Source: Methanosarcina sp.
GTDB taxonomy: Archaea > Halobacteriota > Methanosarcinia > Methanosarcinales > Methanosarcinaceae
DNA: 5,611 nucleotides
NCBI GenBank assembly: GCA_003157235.1
Contig: PMJC01000435.1
Location: 1-5,611, forward strand
Reading direction: 5' to 3'
The notes under the pieces were generated by a model, which searched no databases, had not been told where the DNA came from, and saw nothing but the letters and a program-made list of their open reading frames with translations. Shown piece by piece: positions 1-5,557 of the stretch (positions are counted from its first letter, which is position 1; every line of letters starts with the position of its first letter). Made by a program: the position numbers and the translations under genes.

Positions 1-104
1 CTTATGACTTCAAATTGATTCTTACTTAATCTAAGATTATTCGTCAAATTTAACATTGTGTTAACTCAATGCTTTGTAAATATGTATACTTCGCTAAAAG
101 CCGA

Positions 105-165
105 GGCTGCAATTCATCCCAGCGCTAAAGAAACCTAATTTTCTGTCCCTTCTGCGCTCTAAACT
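105..165 (+). mobile_element. Possible decayed right end of an IS200/IS605-family element
   Basis: The string GCAATTCATCCC followed by AGCGCTAAAG and then TTTTCTG is like the hairpin-bearing right ends found just downstream of tnpB in many IS200/IS605 (IS1341-type) elements. There the pattern is ATTCATCCC, a GC-rich hairpin with a short TAAAG-like loop, then a TTTTCT tail. Here the second hairpin arm seems eroded, although AGCGC (121-125) still finds GCGCT downstream, enclosing a nested AGAAA / TTTCT pair. No TnpB coding sequence is readable to the left within the window. The resemblance is from memory of such ends and is not proven; a chance match is possible. Confidence 0.3.
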
Positions 166-248
166 CCATAAATGTTTATAACTATTCAAGGTATATATTA
201 CGAAAAAATAAATTATCATATTTTGAACTAGTACCAGCCGAAAAGTTG

Positions 249-518
249 AAGAACAACAGAGTATTTTTGACAATTAGGAAGTATTTAAATTAAGTGTCAC
301 AAATTACTCGTCACTTTTTTAAAGGAGGTAAGCTGTTCTCCCAAAATAATTTACATTTGGATATATATTCCTAAACAAAGCTGCATTACAGAGATTTTAT
401 GAGTCTTAAAAACTAAATAGAATCCTCAAAACTAAAACAGCCTGAATACTGTGTTTCAACAGCAGCTCGGGGAATATATCAGCTTATAGAATGAGCCAGC
501 GGTTTATGCCTAGACAAT
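249..518 (-). pseudogene. Possible second, heavily eroded tnpB C-terminal fragment
   Basis: Short words on the plus strand recur in the same order in the clear tnpB relic downstream. AAGAACAAC lies at 249 and 1936, CATTTG at 354 and 1994, TATCAGCTTAT at 477 and 2068, and CTAGACAAT at 510 and 2106. The last two are nearly equally spaced (33 versus 38 bases) with a shared CAGC...TATGC between them, which is hard to explain by chance. In the good copy this part encodes the residues before the zinc ribbon (LATHIAD...AWNKLI). The first two anchors are weaker, because their spacing differs by about 48 bases. Nothing here is translatable as a protein. Confidence 0.35.
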
Positions 519-544
519 CATCTAATTCGATATACACGTGAAAT

Positions 545-551
545 AAGGGTG
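545..551 (+). promoter_or_regulatory. Ribosome binding site of hisS
   Basis: AAGGGTG lies nine bases before the ATG at 561 and is a partial match to the archaeal GGAGGTGA Shine-Dalgarno. The GTG at 549 overlaps this site and cannot use it, which decides for ATG 561 as the start. Confidence 0.6.
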
Positions 552-560
552 CATTTAAAA

Positions 561-1790
561 ATGACAGTCAATAGACCAAGAGGGACTCGGGATTTTTTAC
601 CTGAAGATACTGCTCGGAGAAAATACGTGGAAAATATTATGCGAAATATTACCTGCAACTGGGGATACAGTGAAATTATTACACCCACGTTTGAATATCT
701 TGACCTTTTTACCCTGAAGTCCGGGGAAGGAATTGAAAGAGAACTTTATAACTTCATGGACAAGGGGGGAAGAGCAATGACCCTAAGGCCGGAACTGACT
801 GCTCCCGTCATGCGCCTGTACGTAAACGAACTTCAATCATTTCCTAAACCTTTAAATCTATTTTATTTTGAGAACTGCTTCCGCTATGAAAGACCCCAAA
901 AAAGTCGTTTTAGAGAGTTCTGGCAGTTCGGAGTTGAACTTATTGGAAGCGAAAAACCAGATGCTGATGCAGAGGTCATCGCTCTTGCCTACGCCCTCTT
1001 AAAAGCAGTTGGAGTCAGCTGCTACATGAAAATCGGGAACCTTGCAGTGATACGCACGCTTTTAAGAGGACTTCAGCCCGAAATAGTAAGCAAGGTCATG
1101 CGGCTTATCGACAAGAAAGAATATGTAGGCCTTGAAGTCCTAATTGAAGAGATTGGAGTAGAAGATCAATTAAAATTCAACCTTTTCAAGCTGATTAAGC
1201 TTGAAGGCAGGTATATCACACCTCAGGTAAAGGAAATAGTTGGGAATATCCCTGAGCTTGTGGCCTTTGAAAAAACCCTTAAACTTCTAGATACATATGG
1301 GGTTGATTACTTTCTTGACTTCGGAATTGCGCGAGGGCTTGATTACTATACAGGTATGGTATTTGAGGTATATGCGGATGGGCTTGGCGCCCAAAAACAA
1401 ATATGTGGAGGAGGTTCTTACCAGCTCATCCAACTTTTTGGAGGTGGGGATGTTCCTTCAACCGGTTTCGGGATAGGCTTTGACAGAATAATGGAGATAT
1501 GTACTTTAGTAAATCCTGCACCTAAAAAAGTTGTGCTTATATCAAAGCCCGAAACCCACCTAGAAGCCATAAAACTTGCAACTGAATTAAGGAAGTATCT
1601 GCCAGTTCGTATAGATCTAATGGAACGCAATTTCAAAACCCAACTCTCTTTCGCAAATACCATCAATGCCGATTACGTGATCATAGTCGGGGAAAACGAA
1701 CTTGGAGTAGGGAAGCTTACCCTCAAGGACATGATCTCCGGGGAACAGGAGCTGCTGACTTTAGGTGAAATTATTGAGAAATTTTCATAA
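561..1790 (+). CDS. hisS: Histidyl-tRNA synthetase (class II)
   Basis: This cytoplasmic enzyme activates histidine with ATP and attaches it to tRNA-His. At 409 residues it has the usual length for the short archaeal/bacterial form. Visible in order: the N-terminal [12 protein letters not shown] start typical of HisRS; TLRPELT (74-80), part of the ATP/histidine pocket; motif 2, [10 protein letters not shown]...FREFWQFG (104-124); the HisRS-specific histidine loop RGLDYYTG (258-265); motif 3, [17 protein letters not shown] (294-310); and a C-terminal anticodon-binding domain from about 323. An upstream in-frame GTG at 549 would add four residues, but ATG 561 has a better-placed ribosome binding site and gives the usual MTxNRPRGTR start. 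No frameshift or missing key residue is seen. The gene stands alone. It converges with the tnpB relic, and there is no T-rich terminator directly after its TAA stop, so its original termination signal may have been displaced. Confidence 0.98.
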   Translation: MTVNRPRGTRDFLPEDTARRKYVENIMRNITCNWGYSEIITPTFEYLDLFTLKSGEGIERELYNFMDKGGRAMTLRPELTAPVMRLYVNELQSFPKPLNLFYFENCFRYERPQKSRFREFWQFGVELIGSEKPDADAEVIALAYALLKAVGVSCYMKIGNLAVIRTLLRGLQPEIVSKVMRLIDKKEYVGLEVLIEEIGVEDQLKFNLFKLIKLEGRYITPQVKEIVGNIPELVAFEKTLKLLDTYGVDYFLDFGIARGLDYYTGMVFEVYADGLGAQKQICGGGSYQLIQLFGGGDVPSTGFGIGFDRIMEICTLVNPAPKKVVLISKPETHLEAIKLATELRKYLPVRIDLMERNFKTQLSFANTINADYVIIVGENELGVGKLTLKDMISGEQELLTLGEIIEKFS

Positions 1791-1799
1791 AGCCAATAT

Positions 1800-2947
1800 T
1801 CTGTAGATGTGTACACGTGGTGACTACTCCCCTCACTAAAATTTGGGGCATCTATCGGTTTTACGAACAGATTGTAATTCCAATCTAAGAATATTAATGC
1901 AGCATTAAGATCTCTATCGAGAATAAGACCACAATAAGAACAACTGGTTATTTTGGATAGATCTTTTTTAACTATTTCACCACATACAGAGCACATTTGT
2001 GATGTATTTCTTGGATCAATAAGTTCTGACATTTACCAGCCAATTCTGTCTTATAAGACGTAATAGGTATCAGCTTATTCCAAGCTATATCAGCTATATG
2101 CGTTGCTAGACAATGGTTCATTAATCATCCCTCTTAAATTAAGATCTTCAAAGGTAATCAAATCATATACTTTTACAAGATTAAGACTTACTTTTTTAAC
2201 GAAGTCTTCACACTTGTTAACTATCTGTTCATGGATATGTTTAACTATCTTCAGTGCCTTCGCTTTTATTACCATTCCTTTTGGAGCCTTTACTAACTTC
2301 CTTTGAGCTTTTGCAAGCACTTTTTCAGTGGTTACAAAAAATATAGGATTTAGTACCTATTGACCGCTAGAGAATGTTAAGAAACTTTTGATACTAACAT
2401 CTACACCAACTGATAATCCTGTCTTTGGTATGTCAGATGTTAATTCAGATTTAACCAGAAAAGAAGCAAACTATTTACAGGTTGGTTTTTTTCTTGATGT
2501 TAATTCTCTGTATTTCTCCATCAATATTTCGATGTAGTTTAATCTCAACTTTACCTAGTTTCGATAGCCAGAGCTTATTCTCATTTAATTCAAAAACAGA
2601 TTGGGCATACGTAATACTTTCAGATCTTCCATGTCCTTTTAAATTTAGGATAATCAGATTTTTCACCTGCGTTTACTATTCTAAAGAACGCTTTAAATGA
2701 GAGGTATAATCTTTTTACTACTTCTTGTAAAACCTGAGAGTGGATGTTTTTGAGCTCTGGGTTATCATGTTTCCATATAGGAATCATTTTCTTAGAATCG
2801 TAATAGTTAACTTTCTTCTGTTCTGATTTCCAAGCATTCTTTCTCAATGGAGTGTTTCGTTATATTTCCATCTACAAATCTCTAGTTAGCGATTTAATAC
2901 TGTTTTTTGAGTTTTTGTTGGATAAGCCTATAGCGATACACTTTCAT
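1800..2947 (-). pseudogene. tnpB: tnpB (IS605 OrfB) pseudogene, RNA-guided nuclease relic
   Basis: TnpB is an RNA-guided DNA endonuclease encoded by IS200/IS605 elements. Reading the minus strand through several frames recovers most of the family layout. Start MKVYRYRL at 2947 is soon hit by stops; ICRWKYNETL follows (2879-2847). LRKNAWKSEQ...HSQVLQEVVKRL...YPKFK comes next (2847-2640), then KGHGRSESITYAQSVF...LSKLGKVEIKLHR (about 2636-2475). RuvC-I GLSVGVDVSIKSF and RuvC-II FEDLNLRGM lie in 2470-2090, LATHIADIAWNKLI...ELAGK in 2109-2032, and the zinc ribbon (CSVCGE, CSYCG) plus RuvC-III DRDLNAA from 2032. The Asp, Glu, Asp catalytic residues and four zinc cysteines survive. I count about six frame breaks, including one in an A run at 2486-2492, and in-frame TAG codons at 2471 and 2357. 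The last frame has no TnpB stop and reads antisense into hisS to 1673. Non-functional as it stands. Confidence 0.9.
1824..1850 (-). other. Likely 3' end region of the tnpB element (guide-RNA scaffold / right-end hairpin)
   Basis: Beyond the last recognisable TnpB codons, the minus strand carries CCCC (1848-1845) and GGGG (1832-1829) as arms of a small hairpin with an AT-rich loop, then AGTAGTCACC. In IS200/IS605 elements this part forms the right-end hairpin and the 3' end of the omega (guide) RNA that overlaps the tnpB end. Only four GC pairs are present, so this rests mainly on position. The palindrome GTGTACAC at 1809-1816 lies just outside it. Confidence 0.35.
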
Positions 2948-3037
2948 CAGAATGTTTCACTTAATTCAATACTGATTATAACTTATACATACAATCTACT
3001 TATCTATTAATATATTCTGTGAGATATAATATGTACT

Positions 3038-3217
3038 ATGAGTTCAGATTATTATCATTTGCTAGATGCAAATATATGGAAAGAGATAGTCGATCGAAAA
3101 ATACAACCAAATGGGTATGTATATGCTGGAAGAAAACTAGTTGATAAATACGAAGTTAAACTATTCATTAAGAAAAAGAATGATGCAGAAGTTGACGTCT
3201 GTATCCCAACATTTTAA
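3038..3217 (+). CDS. Small protein of unknown function next to the tnpB relic
   Basis: This is an intact 59-codon frame (MSSDYYHLLD...CIPTF). The protein is rich in charged and aromatic residues, with DANIWKEIVDRKI, then PNGYVYAGRKLVDKYEVKLF (24-43), then a lysine-rich KKKND stretch. It has no signal peptide, membrane segment or cysteine pair. The GxVYxGRxLxxxxEVKxFI pattern loosely recalls small archaeal transposon-associated proteins (DUF2080-like) often found beside tnpB, but the typical GNSGRVYVP core is absent and I do not assert membership. A TATA-like TTAATATATTC at 3007-3017 lies about 26 bases upstream, so the mRNA could be nearly leaderless; the ribosome site (GTGA at 3020) is weak. 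An overlapping ATG at 3031 in another frame gives a less protein-like product. The gene diverges from tnpB and converges on lysS with 36 bases between the stops. Confidence 0.5.
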   Translation: MSSDYYHLLDANIWKEIVDRKIQPNGYVYAGRKLVDKYEVKLFIKKKNDAEVDVCIPTF

Positions 3218-3253
3218 TGACGGGAATTAGCCTTCTAAAATCTAAATCGCAAT

Positions 3254-4789
3254 TCAATCTTCCCTTTTCATCTGCGGGAAGAGAATTACTTCCTTAATGG
3301 ATTCAAGACCTGCAAGGATCATGGTAAGCCGATCGATTCCGATTCCGAGACCTCCGGTTGGGGGCAAGCCGTATCCAAGGGCATTTATAAAGTCGTAATC
3401 TATTGTCTGAGCTTCCATGTCTCCTAGCTTCCTTTTCTGATCTTGTTCTTCGAACCTCATCTCCTGCTCAAGAGGATCATTTAATTCTGAATAGCCATTT
3501 GCCATTTCCCAGCCATTTATGAAGAGTTCAAATCTCTCGACAAAACCTGTTTTTTCCCTGTGTTTTTTGGCGAGAGGAGAGTTTTCCACCGGGAAATCGT
3601 ATATGAAAGTCGGATTTATTAACTTATCTTCTATCAGGCCTTCAAAGAGAAGGGAAAGGAACTCTCCATAGGTCTTTGCCTTTTCATGACCTTCTATCCT
3701 GTTTTCGAACGCGATTTTTTTAAGTTCTTCGAGAGAGTGGACAAAGATATCAAGCTCAGAATATTCTTTCAAGGCTTCTTCCATGGAAATCCGTTTCCAG
3801 GGAGGGCATAGATTGATCGTTTTTTCCCCCATTTTGATTTCATAGCTGCCATTCAGGTTCAACACAAGTTCCGATATCAGGCTTTCGGTTATATCCATCA
3901 TGTCATTGTAATCACTATAAGCCTCGTAGATCTCTATCATCGTGAATTCAGGATTGTGAGTTGTGTCGATATCTTCGTTCCTGAAATTTTTGCATATTTC
4001 AAAAACCTTCTCGTATCCCCCAACAATAAGCCGCTTGAGATAGAGTTCAGGAGCGATCCTTAGGAATAAGTTCTGGCCAAGAAAGTTATGGTAAGTCATG
4101 AAAGGCCTTGCATTTGCACCTCCATAAACGGGCTGGAGCACAGGGGTTTCAAATTCCAGAAACCCTTTTTCTATAAGGAATCTTCTGATCTCAGATATGA
4201 GTTTGCTCCTCATGACGAAAATGTTTCTTTTTTCAACATTAAATATCAGGTCAAGGTATCTTTTTCTGTACCTTGTCTCGACATCTTTTAAGCCATGGAA
4301 TTTTTCAGGAATTGCACAAAGAGATTTTGAAAGTAGGGAGAATTTAAACACGCTGACAGAGTTTTCACCTCTTTTCGTCCTGAAAAGTTTGCCCTGAATC
4401 CCTATGATATCTCCTGAATCCACAAGGTTTTTAAAAATCTCGAAATCCTCATCTGGAAGGTTTCCTTTCCTGAAAAGAATCTGAATCCTGCCAGCCTGAT
4501 CTCCAAGATCGGCAAATATCATTTTACCATGCTTGCGGATATTATACAGTCTTCCTGCAGTTCTGACAGTTAAACTTTCATTCTTTCCATAATCTTCAAA
4601 TTTTTTCAGGATATCACAGATGTCCTCGCTCTTCTCAAACTTATAAGGATAAGGATTGAGTCCCTGGGTTCTTATATAATTCAATTTTGCAATTTTAGAG
4701 TTGTCAAAAATACTTTTATCTGATATCCCAGTATTATCAGACTGGGAAACATTATCTGACAGTTCTGTATTGTTAATGTCCATGCTCAT
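3254..4789 (-). CDS. lysS: Lysyl-tRNA synthetase, class II (bacterial/eukaryotic type)
   Basis: The enzyme charges tRNA-Lys with lysine in the cytoplasm. The 511 residues match the family length. An N-terminal OB-fold anticodon-binding domain (about 73-155; VRTAGRLYNIRKHGKMIFADL) is followed by the LysRS signature TRYRKRYLDLI (172-182). Next come motif 1 around 208-222 (KGFLEFETPVLQ), motif 2 with FRNEDIDTTHNPEFTMIE (269-286), the LysRS-type NSPLAK (403-408) and ANGYSELNDP (430-439), and motif 3, GGLGIGIDRLTMILAG (479-494). These separate it from AspRS and AsnRS. The first 30 or so residues are a Ser/Asp/Asn-rich, probably disordered tail. ATG 4789 is chosen over the ATG two codons later because GAGGA sits 12 bases upstream. 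Most archaea use a class I LysRS; Methanosarcina is known to have both classes, which fits this window. The gene is intact and transcribed alone. Confidence 0.97.
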   Translation of the reverse strand: MSMDINNTELSDNVSQSDNTGISDKSIFDNSKIAKLNYIRTQGLNPYPYKFEKSEDICDILKKFEDYGKNESLTVRTAGRLYNIRKHGKMIFADLGDQAGRIQILFRKGNLPDEDFEIFKNLVDSGDIIGIQGKLFRTKRGENSVSVFKFSLLSKSLCAIPEKFHGLKDVETRYRKRYLDLIFNVEKRNIFVMRSKLISEIRRFLIEKGFLEFETPVLQPVYGGANARPFMTYHNFLGQNLFLRIAPELYLKRLIVGGYEKVFEICKNFRNEDIDTTHNPEFTMIEIYEAYSDYNDMMDITESLISELVLNLNGSYEIKMGEKTINLCPPWKRISMEEALKEYSELDIFVHSLEELKKIAFENRIEGHEKAKTYGEFLSLLFEGLIEDKLINPTFIYDFPVENSPLAKKHREKTGFVERFELFINGWEMANGYSELNDPLEQEMRFEEQDQKRKLGDMEAQTIDYDFINALGYGLPPTGGLGIGIDRLTMILAGLESIKEVILFPQMKRED

Positions 4790-4801
4790 TTAATCAGTAC
4801 A

Positions 4802-4806
4802 TCCTC
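4802..4806 (-). promoter_or_regulatory. Ribosome binding site of lysS
   Basis: GAGGA on the minus strand, 12 bases before ATG 4789. Spacing is slightly long, but it favours the first ATG over the one at 4783. Directly after it sits a two-codon ATG-TAC-TGA minimal frame (4802-4794), probably incidental. Confidence 0.45.
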
Positions 4807-4859
4807 TTCAGTTGAATATGAATAAACAAACCAATGAATAAATAATCAATCTTTCAGTG

Positions 4860-4877
4860 ATCAATTAATAAATTGAT
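4860..4877. repeat. Perfect inverted repeat in the lysS leader
   Basis: ATCAATT (4860-4866) and AATTGAT (4871-4877) form a perfect seven-base inverted repeat around AATA, about 70 bases upstream of the lysS start. It could be an operator half-site pair or a weak RNA hairpin. The arms are AT-rich, so a hairpin would be unstable; DNA binding by a dimer is the more natural reading, but neither is shown. Confidence 0.4.
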
Positions 4878-4895
4878 AAGTAATCGAGTGTTAGT

Positions 4896-4913
4896 TAGTT
4901 GGCAAGTCAACTA
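4896..4913. repeat. Second inverted repeat in the lysS leader
   Basis: TAGTTG (4896-4901) and CAACTA (4908-4913) are perfect six-base arms around a six-base spacer, 18 bases beyond the first inverted repeat. The two share general geometry (arms of 6-7, spacers of 4-6) but not sequence. A further copy of the local word, TTAG at 4892-4895, gives a short TTAGTTAG tandem. Confidence 0.35.
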
Positions 4914-5091
4914 CAAATTAATCAACAATCAGTAAGTCAGCCAGAGTACCCACTGGAGAATAAAGCTTTTTTGTGGGGTTGAATTCTGCGTTCATTTCTT
5001 AGGCTGAAGGCTACAAGTTCAAATTATCAAGAATAATAACTGTCTATTAGCCCTTCTTCTTGACATTTATTTTTCCCATACATCCATGCAT

Positions 5092-5101
5092 TTTATATAA
5101 A
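5092..5101. promoter_or_regulatory. Palindromic archaeal TATA box, probably driving lysS
   Basis: TTTATATAAA is a perfect palindrome and matches the archaeal box A on both strands. On the minus strand the preceding TCAAAG resembles a TFB-recognition element, which favours transcription toward lysS. A start about 25 bases downstream would give a leader of roughly 280 bases carrying the inverted repeats at 4860-4913. On the plus strand it sits 28 bases before an ATG (5120) that opens a 26-codon frame, which I do not call a gene. Confidence 0.4.
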
Positions 5102-5281
5102 CTTTGAGAAAAAGGATTGATGAAATTAGCATTGCTTCCAAAGAAAAACTGTTTTCATAGATCTTGTTGTAAAGAAACCTCTGTGTTTATCAATTCATAA
5201 GATTTATGATCCCTCAGCTATATTGAAATTAATTTTAGATTTTGTTCGATGGTCTCATTAAGTCTCTATTTCCCTATCTAG

Positions 5282-5291
5282 CTTATAAATA
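5282..5291 (+). promoter_or_regulatory. TATA-like element before the inverted-repeat cluster
   Basis: CTTATAAATA fits the archaeal box A. Transcription would begin near 5310, just within the first inverted-repeat arm. A second TATA-like element, TATATAAAT at 5370-5378, lies about 20 bases before the ATG at 5395 and is an alternative. AT-richness makes both tentative. Confidence 0.25.
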
Positions 5292-5301
5292 AGAGTGTTT
5301 A

Positions 5302-5408
5302 CTGACGGAGTCCGAGTAATAAGAAGATTTCGATAAACTCCTAAACTTCGTCAGATACTAATATAGTAGTATATAAATAATGCGTGAAAATTAGATGTTT
5401 ATCGAAAT
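5302..5408. repeat. Interleaved inverted repeats with pseudoknot topology
   Basis: Pair 1: CTGACGGAGT (5302-5311) with ACTTCGTCAG (5345-5354), ten pairs including one G-T. Pair 2: ATTTCGATAAAC (5327-5338) with GTTTATCGAAAT (5397-5408), twelve perfect pairs. The left arm of pair 2 lies inside the loop of pair 1 and its right arm lies outside it, which is the arrangement of an H-type pseudoknot. Smaller pairs compete or nest: GGAGT (5307-5311) with ACTCC (5337-5341), ATACTA (5355-5360) with TAGTAT (5367-5372), and TCGAAA (5402-5407) with TTTCGA (5411-5416). It could be a structured RNA, a regulatory switch, or a mobile-element end. I recognise no known RNA family. Confidence 0.45.
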
Positions 5409-5547
5409 ATTTTCGAGACTTCCAAATTATATATCTTCAGGAATTTCTCTTCAAGAATGGAAGCAGGATCCCGACTTTTTTAGATGTGGAAGGAATGCAA
5501 ATCATATAAATCCCTGTTTTAGTACAATATTCAAACGAAAGTTATAA
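5395..5547 (+). CDS. Small hypothetical ORF, 50 codons
   Basis: The frame runs from ATG 5395 to TAA 5547 and encodes MFIEIFSRLPNYISSG followed by SLQEWKQDPDFFRCG and a basic C-terminus KRKL. It has two cysteines (31, 41), several aromatic residues, and no signal peptide or membrane segment. I recognise no family. A TATA-like TATATAAAT lies about 20 bases upstream, but the ribosome site is poor and a TAG immediately precedes the ATG. Its first codons overlap the right arm of the 12-base inverted repeat, so folding could hide the start. It could be a real small gene, the remnant of a longer one, or chance. Confidence 0.25.
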   Translation: MFIEIFSRLPNYISSGISLQEWKQDPDFFRCGRNANHINPCFSTIFKRKL

Positions 5548-5557
5548 ACTTACTTTC

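Larger units (their letters stand above)
1..560. other. AT-rich region upstream of hisS without an intact gene
   Basis: No reading frame here looks like a protein gene; the longest ATG-initiated frames I followed are about 20 codons. What can be seen: a sequence resembling an IS200/IS605 right end (about 105-165), scattered matches to the tnpB relic further down (249-518, minus strand), an unattached strong Shine-Dalgarno-like AAAGGAGGT at 321-329, an imperfect inverted repeat AAACAG / CTGTgTTT at 435-456, and TATA-like words at 361-368 and 474-479. One of the TATA-like words could serve hisS, but in DNA this AT-rich I cannot choose among them. The stretch reads as a promoter region built on decayed mobile DNA. 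Confidence 0.6.
1800..2990 (-). mobile_element. Relic of an IS200/IS605-family (IS1341-type, tnpB-only) insertion sequence
   Basis: The stretch is filled by a broken tnpB. No TnpA (Y1 HUH transposase) is visible, so it was probably a tnpB-only element moved in trans, or one that lost tnpA. These elements have no terminal inverted repeats and no target duplication, so exact ends cannot be fixed from one copy. On the tnpB 3' side the relic comes within tens of bases of the hisS stop codon. On the 5' side AT-rich sequence continues to the small ORF at 3038, which may or may not belong to the element. Boundaries given are approximate. Confidence 0.75.
4790..5394. other. Intergenic leader upstream of lysS, no large gene
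   Basis: About 600 AT-rich bases with no convincing protein gene on either strand. Contents: the lysS ribosome site, a direct repeat ATGAATAAA at 4818-4826 and 4834-4842, two inverted repeats (4860-4877, 4896-4913), the palindromic TATA element at 5092-5101, a TATA-like CTTATAAATA at 5282-5291, and the left half of the inverted-repeat cluster starting at 5302. No tRNA-like cloverleaf or T-arm with a pairing stem was found. Confidence 0.55.

Noticed and set aside
1418..1666. 82-codon minus-strand frame inside hisS
   Set aside because: Antisense shadow of a well-supported gene; no motif and no ribosome site.
533..1819. TACACGTG on both sides of hisS (533-540 and 1812-1819), as a possible target-site duplication
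   Set aside because: An eight-base match over 1.3 kb is expected by chance now and then, and IS200/IS605 elements do not duplicate their target.
2357..2473. In-frame TAG codons in tnpB that might encode pyrrolysine in a Methanosarcina-like host
   Set aside because: The TAG at 2471-2473 sits where TnpB normally has Trp (TGG), a one-base change. The gene also carries frameshifts and other stop codons, so decay explains it better.
2103..2700. Plus-strand frames of 67 and 72 codons across the tnpB relic
   Set aside because: They are antisense to recognisable TnpB segments and have low-complexity, Ser/Phe/Leu-rich products typical of shadows.
4088..4397. Two plus-strand frames of 66-67 codons inside lysS
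   Set aside because: They overlap conserved LysRS coding sequence on the other strand and look like nothing known.
5000..5040. GTTCAAATT at about 5018 as a tRNA T-loop
   Set aside because: The flanking bases do not pair as a T-stem and no acceptor or anticodon arm is found around it.
5170..5180. TAAAGAAACCT shared with 126-136 near the IS-end-like sequence
   Set aside because: A single 11-base AT-rich match without further similarity on either side.
5120..5200. 26-codon frame MKLALLPKK...FINS with a GGATT upstream
   Set aside because: Too short and unlike any family; a leaderless start would exclude the supposed ribosome site. Mentioned only with the TATA element.
5112..5311. C/D box RNA suggested by TTGATGA at 5117
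   Set aside because: The C box lacks the required purine and no CTGA D box follows within a plausible distance.
5302..5354. Hammerhead ribozyme: the minus strand has CTGACGA and later GAAA
   Set aside because: The segment between them does not form a stem II, the flanks do not pair as stem I, and CTGACG is itself paired in the hairpin.
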